From contig JBMOMT010000064.1 in the NCBI GenBank assembly GCA_049324835.1, forward strand, positions 150,291-214,290: a stretch of DNA of 64,000 nt. The letters are read 5' to 3'. Source of the DNA: JBMOMT01 sp049324835 (GTDB lineage: Bacteria > Chloroflexota > Anaerolineae > CAYNKW01). The translations under genes and the position numbers were made by a program. Shown one piece after another: positions 17,425-25,469 of this stretch (within the stretch, counting starts at the first letter, position 1; the number at the start of each line of letters is the position of its first letter). The notes under the pieces were generated by a model. The model made no database searches and had not been told where the DNA came from. It saw nothing but the letters and a program-made list of their open reading frames with translations.

Positions 17425-17500
17425 GCTCGTCTCCTTCCATTCATGCAGATCATCTTATATTCGTGCTGTCGCATGTTTTCGGGCACAAAAAAAAACAGCC

Positions 17501-17872
17501 TCACGTCGCCTGACAGCGGGGGCAGGGGCAGTTGGCCAGCGCCCCTTGCGGGAGCGGTGGAAAATCTACAGCCTGGCCTTCCAAAGCGGATAGCAGTGTT
17601 TTACTCTCTTCCAGCAGGGCCGCCACGTGATCGTTGGCCAGGCGATAGTAGATCAGGGTTCCTTCACGCCGGTCGAGAACCAACCCCGCCTCGCGTAGCG
17701 TGGCCAATTGCTGCGAAACGTAGGGCTGCCGCTGGCCCAGGATTGCCGTCAGGTGGCAGACGCACGCCTCCTGCTGCGCCAGAATGTCCAGGATGCGCAG
17801 CCGCACCGGGTGCGCGAGCGACTGGAAGAGTCGCGCCTGTTTCTTGTGGCCGTTCAACGTCGCCATTTCCAT
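17501..17872 (-). CDS. ArsR-family metal(loid)-responsive repressor
   Basis: A 123-residue winged-helix repressor: FQSLAHPVRLRILDILAQQE, the metal-sensing helix motif EACVCHLTAILG (matching the CxC site of ArsR), and recognition helix QPYVSQQLATLREAGLV. A Cys-rich tail CPCPRC may add a second metal site. The start is ATG 17872 (or ATG 17866); the ribosome site is weak. A perfect palindrome overlaps the promoter just upstream, so it should repress its own operon containing the permease and mini-thioredoxins, and release it when As/Sb-type ions bind the cysteines. Confidence 0.9.
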   Translation of the reverse strand: MEMATLNGHKKQARLFQSLAHPVRLRILDILAQQEACVCHLTAILGQRQPYVSQQLATLREAGLVLDRREGTLIYYRLANDHVAALLEESKTLLSALEGQAVDFPPLPQGALANCPCPRCQAT

Positions 17873-17889
17873 GCTCTATACGAAATATG

Positions 17890-17933
17890 CAATACATTGC
17901 ATGTATTGTACACTCTGCCCGGCGATTTGTCAA
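17890..17933 (-). promoter_or_regulatory. ArsR-controlled promoter with perfect operator
   Basis: On the minus strand TTGACA (17933-17928), 17 bases, TACAAT (17910-17905). The exact palindrome CAATACAT-tgc-ATGTATTG spans 17890-17908 and overlaps the -10 box, the usual arrangement for ArsR/SmtB repression. Confidence 0.85.
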
Positions 17934-18020
17934 ACCGGGGATTGGGCAGAGCGTGTTTCAGTTTGGGGGCGGCTTTTTTTTTCCTGCCGCTGGTTTTCGA
18001 TGCAAAAAAGCTGCTCGTCA

Positions 18021-18130
18021 TCGTCCATCCCGTCCCACAATCCAGCCAGCTGGACGCTGGCGAATCGACAAATTGCGGCAGCAGAGACACGGCCCCTACA
18101 AGAGCCTGCGGGAGGGTAGGCTGAGCAGTT
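18021..18130. mobile_element. Damaged copy of the 139-bp MITE
   Basis: The interior (for example CATCCCGTCCCACAATC, GGACGCTGGCGAATCGACAA, GGCCCCTACAAGAGCCTGCG) matches the element at 28443-28581 almost base for base. The right terminal arm (CCTGCGGGAGGGTAGGCTGA, then GCAGTT) is kept, while the left arm is reduced to CTGCTC followed by a deletion. It lies between arsR and a decayed regulator gene. Confidence 0.75.
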
Positions 18131-18213
18131 TCGGGCAAAAAAAGCAATCCCCCAAGTTGATGGGGGACGCCGGAGAAACTCACCGTCCAGTGATCAGTTT
18201 TGAGCAGGAATTC

Positions 18214-18720
18214 CTAAAGGTCGGGCGACTGCTGCGCCAGCACTTCTTCGACCAGATAGTCGAGGACGAAGCGATGGCTGCCGGTGAAAGCCTGAACGAA
18301 CTCTGAGCGGCTGGTGGGGTGTGGGCCTTGCCCTTGCAGCGACAGGGCCGCCAGTTGCAAACCGGCGATCCAGCCCTCGGTGCGGGTTTCCAGGGCGGCC
18401 ACTCTGCCACCGGGAGGTCGAGGCCCATAACCTGGTTGAGAAAGGTGGTGGCCTCTTGGGTCGTGAAGCACAGGTCGCTCTGGCGCAGTTCGGTCAACTG
18501 GCCGCGCGCGCGCAGGCGCGGCAGGGTTGTCATCACCATTTCTGTCGGCAGTCCAGCGGGGGGTTGTTCGGTGTCGGGGATTTCGGCGGCGCCAAGCGCC
18601 GCCGCCAGGTATGCCAAAAAACGGGCCGGGTCGTTATCTGCCTCATCCAACGAAAGCCAGGCCACACGGCTTTCGATTGTGTCGCCGTCCGAGGGCCATC
18701 CAGCATGGGAAGCAGACATC
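18214..18720 (-). pseudogene. Remnant of a MalT/LuxR-type ATP-dependent regulator
   Basis: Readable pieces of the STAND/MalT family are present in two frames: VAWLSLDEADNDPARFLAYL and RARGQLTELRQSDLCFTTQE in one, then VAALETRTEGWIAGLQLAAL and TGSHRFVLDYLVEEVLAQQS in another. The joint near 18403 needs one missing base. The segment normally separating the first two pieces (the ATPase Asp region) is deleted, the N-terminal P-loop is gone, and the frame stops at 18214 before the C-terminal repeats and LuxR domain. It is therefore clearly non-functional. Confidence 0.8.
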
Positions 18721-18796
18721 TCACTTTCCGTGGGGCCACAGGCTGAGCGCCTGGACGATCCTATCGTACCACAGGTTGGACGAACCTGGCATTCCA

Positions 18797-20053
18797 CTAG
18801 GCCAGCAGGCGATAGGCCAGCGGCCCAACCAATCCCTTGAAGGTGCGCCCGCGCAGGGCCTGATCCAGATCGGCGACAAGATCCCTGGCGTTTTCGAGGC
18901 CGATGCTGGCCCGAATGATGCCATCGCCCATCCATTCGCGGATGCGGGCTTTTTGGCCGGCGGAAAGGTAGGGTACGGCGTCCACGTAGAGATCGGTGGG
19001 GTAGTAAAAGAGCAGGCTGTGGGTGTGGCCCAGCGAGGTGGCATATTGGAACAGCCGGATCTTTTCCGCCAGGGTGATAGCCGCGCCCAGGCCGCCCTTC
19101 AACTGAAAAGTCAGCATCGCGCCGCCGCCATTGGGCATCTGGCGTTGGGCCAGCTCGTGATGGGGATGGCTCTCCAGACCAGGGTAGACGACACGTGAGA
19201 CCTGGGGGTGGGCCTCCAGAAAACGGGCGACCTCCAGCGCGTTCCGGCAGTGGCGTTCCATGCGCAGCGGCAAGGTCGCCAGGCCACGCAAGATGAGCCA
19301 GCCGTTGAAAGGGCTCAACGCGCCGCCCAGATGGACCAACATCTCTTTGCGGATGCGACGGATGCCCTCTTTCTGGCCCAACACGACGCCACCCAGAGCG
19401 TCACCGTGACCGTTGAGGTACTTGGTCAGGCTGTGGATCACATAATCGGCGCCCCACGCCAGGGGGCGTTGTAATGTTGGCCCGGCAAAGGTCGAGTCGA
19501 CGACCAGTTTCGCGCCCGCGCTGTGGGCCACCTGGGCCAGCGCGGCAATATCGGCGATGCGCAGGATGGGGTTGGCCGGCGTCTCGACAAAAATCAGCCG
19601 GGTGTTCGGCTGAAGCGCACGTTCCACTTGCGCCGTATCGCTGGTGTCCACCAGGCTGACCTCGACGCCAAAGCGCGGCAGGTGCTGCCCGAACAGTTCC
19701 ACCGAACCGGCATAACACACCTCGCTGGCAACGACGTGATCGCCCTGGCTGAGAAAGGTGAACAGGGTGGCCGAGACGGCTGCCATACCCGTCGCCGTCG
19801 TCATCGCGGCCGGCGCCTCTTCCAGCCCGGCCAGGCGGACCTCCAACGCCCGCAGGGTGGGGTTGCTCCAGCGAGTGTAGGCATGAGGCGGCTGGTCCGA
19901 TGTCATCAACAGGGCGTCGAACAGTTTACGGCCAAATCCCGGCAACTTGAAGCTGGTCGCCATGTGCAATGGCAGTCGCAGGGCGCCCGTCTGCGGATCG
20001 GGTTCCTCACCGGCGTGAAGGGCAAGTGTTTCGAGTGCGTACCTGTCCATCAT
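18797..20053 (-). CDS. Cys/Met-metabolism PLP-dependent enzyme
   Basis: A 418-residue enzyme of the cystathionine gamma-synthase / methionine gamma-lyase family. It shows the phosphate loop TATGMAAVS, the PLP-ring Asp in VVDSTFAGP, and the PLP lysine in HSLTKYLNGHGD. The substrate-binding Tyr/Arg region YTRWSNPT replaces the common YSRxxNPT. ATG 20053 overlaps the stop of the transporter gene (ATGA), with GAGAGGTGA upstream. As the last gene of the MttB-like operon it probably handles a sulfur amino acid or a thioether released by demethylation. Sequence alone does not distinguish lyase from synthase. Confidence 0.85.
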   Translation of the reverse strand: MMDRYALETLALHAGEEPDPQTGALRLPLHMATSFKLPGFGRKLFDALLMTSDQPPHAYTRWSNPTLRALEVRLAGLEEAPAAMTTATGMAAVSATLFTFLSQGDHVVASEVCYAGSVELFGQHLPRFGVEVSLVDTSDTAQVERALQPNTRLIFVETPANPILRIADIAALAQVAHSAGAKLVVDSTFAGPTLQRPLAWGADYVIHSLTKYLNGHGDALGGVVLGQKEGIRRIRKEMLVHLGGALSPFNGWLILRGLATLPLRMERHCRNALEVARFLEAHPQVSRVVYPGLESHPHHELAQRQMPNGGGAMLTFQLKGGLGAAITLAEKIRLFQYATSLGHTHSLLFYYPTDLYVDAVPYLSAGQKARIREWMGDGIIRASIGLENARDLVADLDQALRGRTFKGLVGPLAYRLLA

Positions 20054-21438
20054 TCACCTCTCGGCACGGTTTTGCGCATCCGTGCTGACGTCTCACGAGC
20101 CGCCAGCTCATCTCGCAGCGCTCGATGGCGCTCACGGCTGATGGGGTAACGCCAGGAAAAGAGGATGGCCAATACCAGCAGGACAACCGGCACCGGCCCC
20201 ATGAAGAATCGGATGGCCTGTACGGCCTGGGCAGGCTGGGCGGGCAGCGGTGCGCCAGATTTGGGCGTGATATAGCCGGTAAAAGCCAGCGCCTGGCCCA
20301 TAGCCCAGATGGCCGCGCCGGTGGCCAGTTTTTGGAAAAAGGAGGCAAAGGCATAATAAGAGCCTTCACGCCGCTGGCCGGTTTTTAGCTCGTCGTACTC
20401 GATGATGTCGGGCACCATCGACCAGGGCACGACATAGGCGGTGGCGATGCCAAAGCCACTCAGGCCGGCCAGGACGTAGGCCAGGGTCACCTGGCTGGGT
20501 TGCACGAAAAAAATACCCAGCAGGACGAGGATCCAGGACGCGGAACCCAAGATAAAAGCGCGGCGTTTGTCCAGCTGGCGCGCCAGCCATACAACGAGTG
20601 GGATAAAGAGAATGGCAGCGCCCTGCGCGATGAGCACAAAATAGTTGGCCTGATCCGGCACGCCGAGGTAATAGTTGGCAAAGTAAACGAGCGCCGCCGC
20701 CAGGATGCTGGCCGCCGTCCAACTGAGCAGGTAGAGGCCCATCACCAACGCAAAAGGGCGATTGCTCAAGGTTGCCTTGAGGCTCTTGACGGCCGGCAGC
20801 GGTTCGGACAACGTCCCGGTGGGCAGATCGCGGGTTACAGAAAAGACAACCAGGGGCGGCAGGATGGATGCCAGACCCAGGCTCACGCCCACAACAACAT
20901 AAAGCGACCGGGCGTCGGCGATGGTCCAACCCAGAACCGTGGCCAGGATGATGGCCCCCAGCGTGCCAGCGATGGAAAAGACCATGCGGTAGCCGTTGAG
21001 CGAGCTACGCTCGTCGTAATCCGGCGTCATCTCGGGCGTAAGGGCGTTGTAGCCGACGTGGACGGCGGTGAAAATGGTATCGAACAGGATAAAGGCGACG
21101 GCATAGTAGGCGGTCAGCGCCGGAGGCGCCCAGGGCGGCACGAACCACATCATGGCAAAGGATACACCCAACGGCAGCGCGCCGAACAGCAGCAGCACGC
21201 GGCGACGTCCCCAGCGGCTTTGGATGCGGTCAGAGATGAGACCAAAGAGTGGATCGTTCACCGCGTCCCAGATGCGGCCGATGCCCACCGCCCAGGCGGC
21301 AAGGGCCGGCGGCAGCCCGGCCACGTCGGTGAGAAAGTAGAGCTGGAAGAACATGACGATGGCCAGCGGGATGCTGGTGCTCAGATCGCCGGCGCTGAAC
21401 AGGGTTTTGGTCCGAAAGGAGAGCTTGTCTGCTTTCAC
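20050..21438 (-). CDS. GPH-family (MFS) cation symporter
   Basis: A 462-residue transporter of the glycoside-pentoside-hexuronide:cation type, which despite the name carries varied solutes. About twelve membrane segments, with the family pattern IGRIWDAVNDPLFGLISDR in the first loop and YNALTPEMTPDYDERSSLN further on. GTG 21438 follows AGGAGGCC closely; the longer frame to 21477 overlaps the mttB-like gene. It sits 23 bases after the methyltransferase, so it likely imports that enzyme's methylated substrate. Confidence 0.85.
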   Translation of the reverse strand: MKADKLSFRTKTLFSAGDLSTSIPLAIVMFFQLYFLTDVAGLPPALAAWAVGIGRIWDAVNDPLFGLISDRIQSRWGRRRVLLLFGALPLGVSFAMMWFVPPWAPPALTAYYAVAFILFDTIFTAVHVGYNALTPEMTPDYDERSSLNGYRMVFSIAGTLGAIILATVLGWTIADARSLYVVVGVSLGLASILPPLVVFSVTRDLPTGTLSEPLPAVKSLKATLSNRPFALVMGLYLLSWTAASILAAALVYFANYYLGVPDQANYFVLIAQGAAILFIPLVVWLARQLDKRRAFILGSASWILVLLGIFFVQPSQVTLAYVLAGLSGFGIATAYVVPWSMVPDIIEYDELKTGQRREGSYYAFASFFQKLATGAAIWAMGQALAFTGYITPKSGAPLPAQPAQAVQAIRFFMGPVPVVLLVLAILFSWRYPISRERHRALRDELAARETSARMRKTVPRGE

Positions 21439-21461
21439 AATTGGCCTCCTGCTTTGCCAAT

Positions 21462-22946
21462 CTACAGATTGTCCCAATCCTGGTTTTCGGCCAACTCGCC
21501 CAGGTAGAAATCGTTCAGATCGCGGGCAGCGACCATCTGGCGGAATTGGGCCATTTCCTGTTCCAGGGCCGGGTCGAGTTGCCGGGGCTGGTGACGGCTC
21601 AGAACCTCACGCACGCGGTCTCGGGCGCGGTCGATGGCCAAACGGCTGCCGCCGTCTCGCCAGACATCGTACGCCTCTCGACACAAGAGTTCGGGGATAT
21701 AGTGCTCCTGACGAAAGCGGCGCGCGGTGTGGCTCTGGGTTATATAGTTGCCACTGTAGCCCACTTTTTTGATGAGATCCAGAGGCAGCGTCGCATCGTC
21801 CACCTCGATGCCGCGCGCCAGGCGCAGGGCCATGCCGCACAGCTCGTCGTCGAGCATCAGCAGCGCGTCGCTTTCGAGCAAGGTGCCGTCGAGTGTGCCG
21901 CCGCAGGTGATAAAGTTGACACCGGCCAGCACGGCCGGCAACAGCGTGGCGGTTCGCTCCAATCCGGCCTGCAAATCCTCGCGCTTGGCTTCGGTGGCGC
22001 CGCCGACGCTCCGGCACGGCAGCCCATAGTAGCGGGCCATCTGAGCCGCGCCGGCGGTGATGAGCCCGGTCTCCACTGCGCCCAGGGCCACGGCGCCCGT
22101 GCGCATGTTGGCGATAGTCGAGACCGTGCCATAGAGCACGGGTGTGCCCGGACGGAAAACCTGGGCCAGCGTCACGTGGGCCAGGATGTTGGCGTTTTGT
22201 TGGGCCAACAAACCGGCCAGCGTCACCGGCGCGGTGGCCCCGGCGATGGCCTCAGGCGACATGGCCAGCGGCTGGCCATACTCGGCGCAGATGAGCAGTC
22301 CCTCCAACTGCATCTGGATCATCTGCAAGGGACTGCCCACCGAGCAAATGGCAAAAAAGGTGGGCTTTTGGCGGAACGCCTCTTTGCCCCCGGCAACGAT
22401 AGCCATCAGGCGCATCATGTCCAGCGTGGGCAGGTAGCCGTAACAGCCCATGCCAAAAGGTTTACGACTGTGGTGCGCCCAGGTCCAAATGGCCTCGGTG
22501 TGGATGGTGGTCATGGGAATATCGTCGGGCCAGACGTCCATCTGGGAGTTGTGGATGTGTTTGCAGCCGTCGATGAGCTGAATGTGGCGCACCGTGTCGG
22601 CCAGGGTAGCCGGTCGACGCTCGCCCGTATCCAGATCGATGATGTGTGTGGGTGTGCCCAGGCCGGCAAAACAGACGTTATCGTCGCCGACCGCCAGACA
22701 AAAGCCGGCATCAGAGCCGTAGAGGGTGAATTGAGACGGCGCCTGTTCCACTGCCCAGCGAACCAGTTTTTCTGGAATGCGCACCCACTGCGCCTCGTCG
22801 TTCACCTGCGCGCCGGCCTGGCGAAAGAGATCGCGGGCTTTTTTCCACTCCACCCTGACACCCACAGCGGCCAACACCTGCATCGAGGCGGCGTGGATGC
22901 GCTCGACCTCGTCCTGACTGAGCACCTCAAAACGGGCCGTTTTCAT
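21462..22946 (-). CDS. Trimethylamine methyltransferase (MttB) family protein without pyrrolysine
   Basis: A 494-residue TIM-barrel methyltransferase of the MttB superfamily. Recognisable stretches are HAASMQVLAAVGVRVEW, GLGTPTHIIDLDTGERRPAT and GSPLQMIQMQLEGLLICAEY. The frame has no internal TAG; a TAG serves only as its stop, so it is the non-pyrrolysine branch, whose studied members demethylate quaternary amines such as glycine betaine and pass the methyl to a corrinoid protein. No corrinoid protein or reactivase gene is present in the window. AAGGAAAAGG precedes ATG 22946, and possible operator repeats lie upstream. Confidence 0.88.
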   Translation of the reverse strand: MKTARFEVLSQDEVERIHAASMQVLAAVGVRVEWKKARDLFRQAGAQVNDEAQWVRIPEKLVRWAVEQAPSQFTLYGSDAGFCLAVGDDNVCFAGLGTPTHIIDLDTGERRPATLADTVRHIQLIDGCKHIHNSQMDVWPDDIPMTTIHTEAIWTWAHHSRKPFGMGCYGYLPTLDMMRLMAIVAGGKEAFRQKPTFFAICSVGSPLQMIQMQLEGLLICAEYGQPLAMSPEAIAGATAPVTLAGLLAQQNANILAHVTLAQVFRPGTPVLYGTVSTIANMRTGAVALGAVETGLITAGAAQMARYYGLPCRSVGGATEAKREDLQAGLERTATLLPAVLAGVNFITCGGTLDGTLLESDALLMLDDELCGMALRLARGIEVDDATLPLDLIKKVGYSGNYITQSHTARRFRQEHYIPELLCREAYDVWRDGGSRLAIDRARDRVREVLSRHQPRQLDPALEQEMAQFRQMVAARDLNDFYLGELAENQDWDNL

Positions 22947-22975
22947 GACACCTTTTCCTTCCCATCAATGTTTTT

Positions 22976-23028
22976 CGGATGGCTCTTGACAGATTCGTGC
23001 CATCCGTGATTGAAACTATCGGATGGCT
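22976..23028. promoter_or_regulatory. Possible operator repeats upstream of the mttB-like operon
   Basis: CGGATGGCT occurs at 22976-22984 and again at 23020-23028, with the inverse CCATCCG at 23000-23006. The inner pair forms a hairpin or dyad (CCATCCG ... CGGATGG, 13-base centre). They sit 30-80 bases before the mttB-like start, where a regulator would bind. No clear promoter boxes were identified. Confidence 0.4.
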
Positions 23029-23084
23029 AGAGGACGAATTTGTCTCCAACGTCAGTCACGGGCTTTGCGCGCCGCTTCCGAACA

Positions 23085-23717
23085 TCAACCTGAGGGCCAT
23101 AACATCGGCAGGACAAATAACACCAGATTCACCGTAACATGACAGGCCGCGCCGGCTGCCCAGCCATAACGCAACGCCACATAGCCATACACCAGACCCA
23201 AGACAGCCATGCCGGCCATCACGCTGAGCAACACTGCCGGGAAACCAACGACGGTGGGCAGGAAAAACACCAACGCTGCCAGGCCATACAGCCCGGTCGT
23301 CACCCAGAAGCCGTGCTCGCGCTGCAGAATGGCCCGGAAAAACAGCTCCTCCACCGGCGCAGCGATCCACACCACCCCCTGAAAAATCGCTGCACCACCG
23401 CCCAGGGGAAAAAGCCGCGCCGCCGTCGCCTGTAGCGCTTCGAAGGCCAGCAGCAGCATGGGCAAACTCAGCAACAGGCCCACCGCCACACCCTGACCCA
23501 CCCTCGCCAACGAATAGGCCACGTCGATGGATCGTTGCTCCAGGTAAAGCAGACTGGCCGCCAACAGCACCAGCCACAACAGCAGCAGCCGGGTATCCTG
23601 CCTCACGCGAAAGGCCCCCACCCCCACTGCGGCGAAAACCAGGTATGCCAGCAGCGGATCCAGCCGCAGGTCTGCAGCGACGGGCTTGGACCGGCGAGGC
23701 TGTCGTGTCACACCCAC
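23085..23717 (-). CDS. CPBP-family intramembrane metalloprotease
   Basis: A 210-residue membrane protein with about six to seven hydrophobic segments. The CAAX-protease/bacteriocin-processing motif is visible as APVEELFFRAIL (EExxxR), followed by a second-site His in GAACHVTVNLVLF. The start is GTG 23717, overlapping the threonine aldolase stop by 10 bases (GTGGGTGTGA), so translation is coupled. In bacteria such proteins process membrane-bound or prenylated peptides or give self-immunity; nothing here says which. Its place behind an aldolase gene looks incidental. Confidence 0.8.
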   Translation of the reverse strand: MGVTRQPRRSKPVAADLRLDPLLAYLVFAAVGVGAFRVRQDTRLLLLWLVLLAASLLYLEQRSIDVAYSLARVGQGVAVGLLLSLPMLLLAFEALQATAARLFPLGGGAAIFQGVVWIAAPVEELFFRAILQREHGFWVTTGLYGLAALVFFLPTVVGFPAVLLSVMAGMAVLGLVYGYVALRYGWAAGAACHVTVNLVLFVLPMLWPSG

Positions 23718-24751
23718 CGCTCCATGACACGCCGCGCGACCAGCACAGCGCGGTCGATGTCACTGGCCGCGATGCCGTAATGGGTCACCGCCCGGAACTG
23801 CCGCCCGCCGATGGGCAAAATTTCGACACCGTTCTGCCGCAGATCACTCACCACCCCTTGCGGAGTGGTGCGGTCGGTCGCCAGGTCCCAGATGACGATG
23901 TTGGTCTGAACCGTGGCCACATCGACGGCAAAACCGGGGATGCCGGCCAGGCCCTCTGCCAGGCGGCGGGCGTTGGTATGGTCCTCGGCCAGACGATCCA
24001 CCATGTTCTGCAGCGCTTCGATGCCCGCCGCAGCCAGCACACCCACCTGGCGCATGCCACCGCCGAGCATCTTGCGCCAGCGCCGCGCCTCGGCCATAAA
24101 AGCTTTGCTGCCGCACAACATCGAACCCACCGGCGCCGAAAGGCCTTTGGACAGGCAGAACTGCACCGAATCGACCGAACGAGTCAACTCAGAGGCCTCC
24201 ACTCCCAGAGCCACAGCCGCGTTGAACAGCCGCGCGCCGTCCAGGTGCACCGCCAACCCATGACGGTGGGCCAGCTCACCCACGGCGTCGGTGTAGGCCC
24301 CAGTCAGCACTGCACCGCCGCAGCGGTTGTGAGTGTTCTCCAGACAGATCAGCCGTGTGCGCGGGTGATGCGGGTTCTCCGGGCGGATGGCCGCCTCGAT
24401 ATCCTCCAGGCGCAGGGTGCCATCGGGCTGGTTGGGCAGGGTGTGCGGGTGAATGCCGCCTAACGCCGCCGAGCCGCCCGCCTCGAAAAGAAAAGTGTGG
24501 GCCTTGTTGCCCATGATGGCCTCGTGGCCGCGCTGACAATGAGTGAGCAGCGCCGTCAGATTACCCATCGTGCCACTCACCACCAGTAGCCCGGCCTCTT
24601 TGCCCACTCGTTCGGCTGCCAGCGCCTCCAGCCGGTTGACGGTGGGGTCTTCGCCGAAAACGTCATCACCCAATTCGGCCCGATACATCGCCTCGCGCAT
24701 GGCCGGTGAGGGCAGGGTCACAGTATCGCTGCGCAAATCCACAGTTTCCAC
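23708..24751 (-). CDS. ltaE: Low-specificity L-threonine aldolase
   Basis: A 347-residue PLP enzyme that cleaves threonine/allo-threonine to glycine and acetaldehyde. The N terminus VDLRSDTVTLPSPAMREAM and GDDVFGEDPTVNRLE are hallmarks; the PLP Asp is in VHLDGARLFNAA and the PLP lysine in QFCLSKGLSAPVGS. GTG 24751 is used because GGAGGAGG lies 8 bases upstream; the longer reading to 24811 runs back through the terminator-like hairpin. The glycine product would feed the GlyA-GcvT enzyme encoded elsewhere in the window. Confidence 0.93.
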   Translation of the reverse strand: METVDLRSDTVTLPSPAMREAMYRAELGDDVFGEDPTVNRLEALAAERVGKEAGLLVVSGTMGNLTALLTHCQRGHEAIMGNKAHTFLFEAGGSAALGGIHPHTLPNQPDGTLRLEDIEAAIRPENPHHPRTRLICLENTHNRCGGAVLTGAYTDAVGELAHRHGLAVHLDGARLFNAAVALGVEASELTRSVDSVQFCLSKGLSAPVGSMLCGSKAFMAEARRWRKMLGGGMRQVGVLAAAGIEALQNMVDRLAEDHTNARRLAEGLAGIPGFAVDVATVQTNIVIWDLATDRTTPQGVVSDLRQNGVEILPIGGRQFRAVTHYGIAASDIDRAVLVARRVMERWV

Positions 24752-24778
24752 GCTCTTGTCCTCCTCCAGATCACATCG

Positions 24779-24806
24779 AAAGGGCGGGAATCGCGTCCCG
24801 CCCTTT
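24779..24806 (-). terminator. Hairpin between fumarase and threonine aldolase genes
   Basis: Perfect 11-base stem AAAGGGCGGGA / TCCCGCCCTTT with a 6-base loop, 22 bases after the fumarase beta stop. On the minus strand the tail is only CTTTCGATG, so termination may be partial. Confidence 0.6.
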
Positions 24807-24828
24807 GCCAACCAAAAAGATGTGTGGA

Positions 24829-25455
24829 TCAGCCGCCCAGCAACAGCTCCAATTTAGCCCTGGACTCGGCTTCCACCTCGGCGTGGAGGCTGTTGCCGTG
24901 ACTGTCCATGGTTACCACTGCCGGGAAATGCTCCACCCGGATCACCCAAAAAGCCTCCGGCACGCCAAACTCGGTCTTTGCCACCGTCACCACCTCTTTG
25001 ACGGCATCGGCAAGGAGGGTGGCCGCACCACCCACAGCGTGCAGGTAAACCGCCTTAAAATCCTGACACCCCTCGAGCGTCTTGGCTCCCATGCCCCCCT
25101 TGCCGATGACGCCCTTGAGGCCAAAGTGGCCGATGACCTCGGCCTGGTAAGGCTCCTCGCGGATGCTGGTGGTGGGGCCGGCAGCCACAAAATGCCATTT
25201 ACCATCGGCATCGCGGCTCACCACCGGCCCACAATGATAGATAAAGCTGCCTTTGAGCCAGCGTTTGAGATCGGCATACAGCTCACGCTCGCTTTCGGGC
25301 GCCGGGCCATCGCGCCGGATCAAGTTCTCGATCATGTATTTGTGGGCCGCGTCGCGCGCCGTCACCATGACGCCGCTGAGCCGCACCTGATCTCCCACGC
25401 GCAGTTTTTCGATCTCGGCATCCGAGACCGGTATGTTCAGGTCATAGGTCGCCAT
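24829..25455 (-). CDS. Class I fumarate hydratase, beta subunit
   Basis: A 208-residue C-terminal-domain subunit of the iron-sulfur fumarase / L-tartrate dehydratase family. It has LRVGDQVRLSGVMVTARDAAHK, the swapped-domain motif FIYHCGPVV, and GPTTSIREEPYQ plus GVIGKGGMG, which bind the dicarboxylate. ATG 25455 follows GGGGAG by 8-9 bases; an earlier ATG at 25473 overlaps the alpha gene. It acts with the alpha subunit encoded immediately upstream to interconvert fumarate and malate. Tartrate dehydratase is the main alternative. Confidence 0.88.
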   Translation of the reverse strand: MATYDLNIPVSDAEIEKLRVGDQVRLSGVMVTARDAAHKYMIENLIRRDGPAPESERELYADLKRWLKGSFIYHCGPVVSRDADGKWHFVAAGPTTSIREEPYQAEVIGHFGLKGVIGKGGMGAKTLEGCQDFKAVYLHAVGGAATLLADAVKEVVTVAKTEFGVPEAFWVIRVEHFPAVVTMDSHGNSLHAEVEAESRAKLELLLGG

Positions 25456-25469
25456 TGTCCTTGCTCCCC

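Noticed and set aside
21462..22946. Pyrrolysine use in the MttB-like protein
   Set aside because: The only TAG in frame is the terminal stop at full family length; there is no internal TAG.
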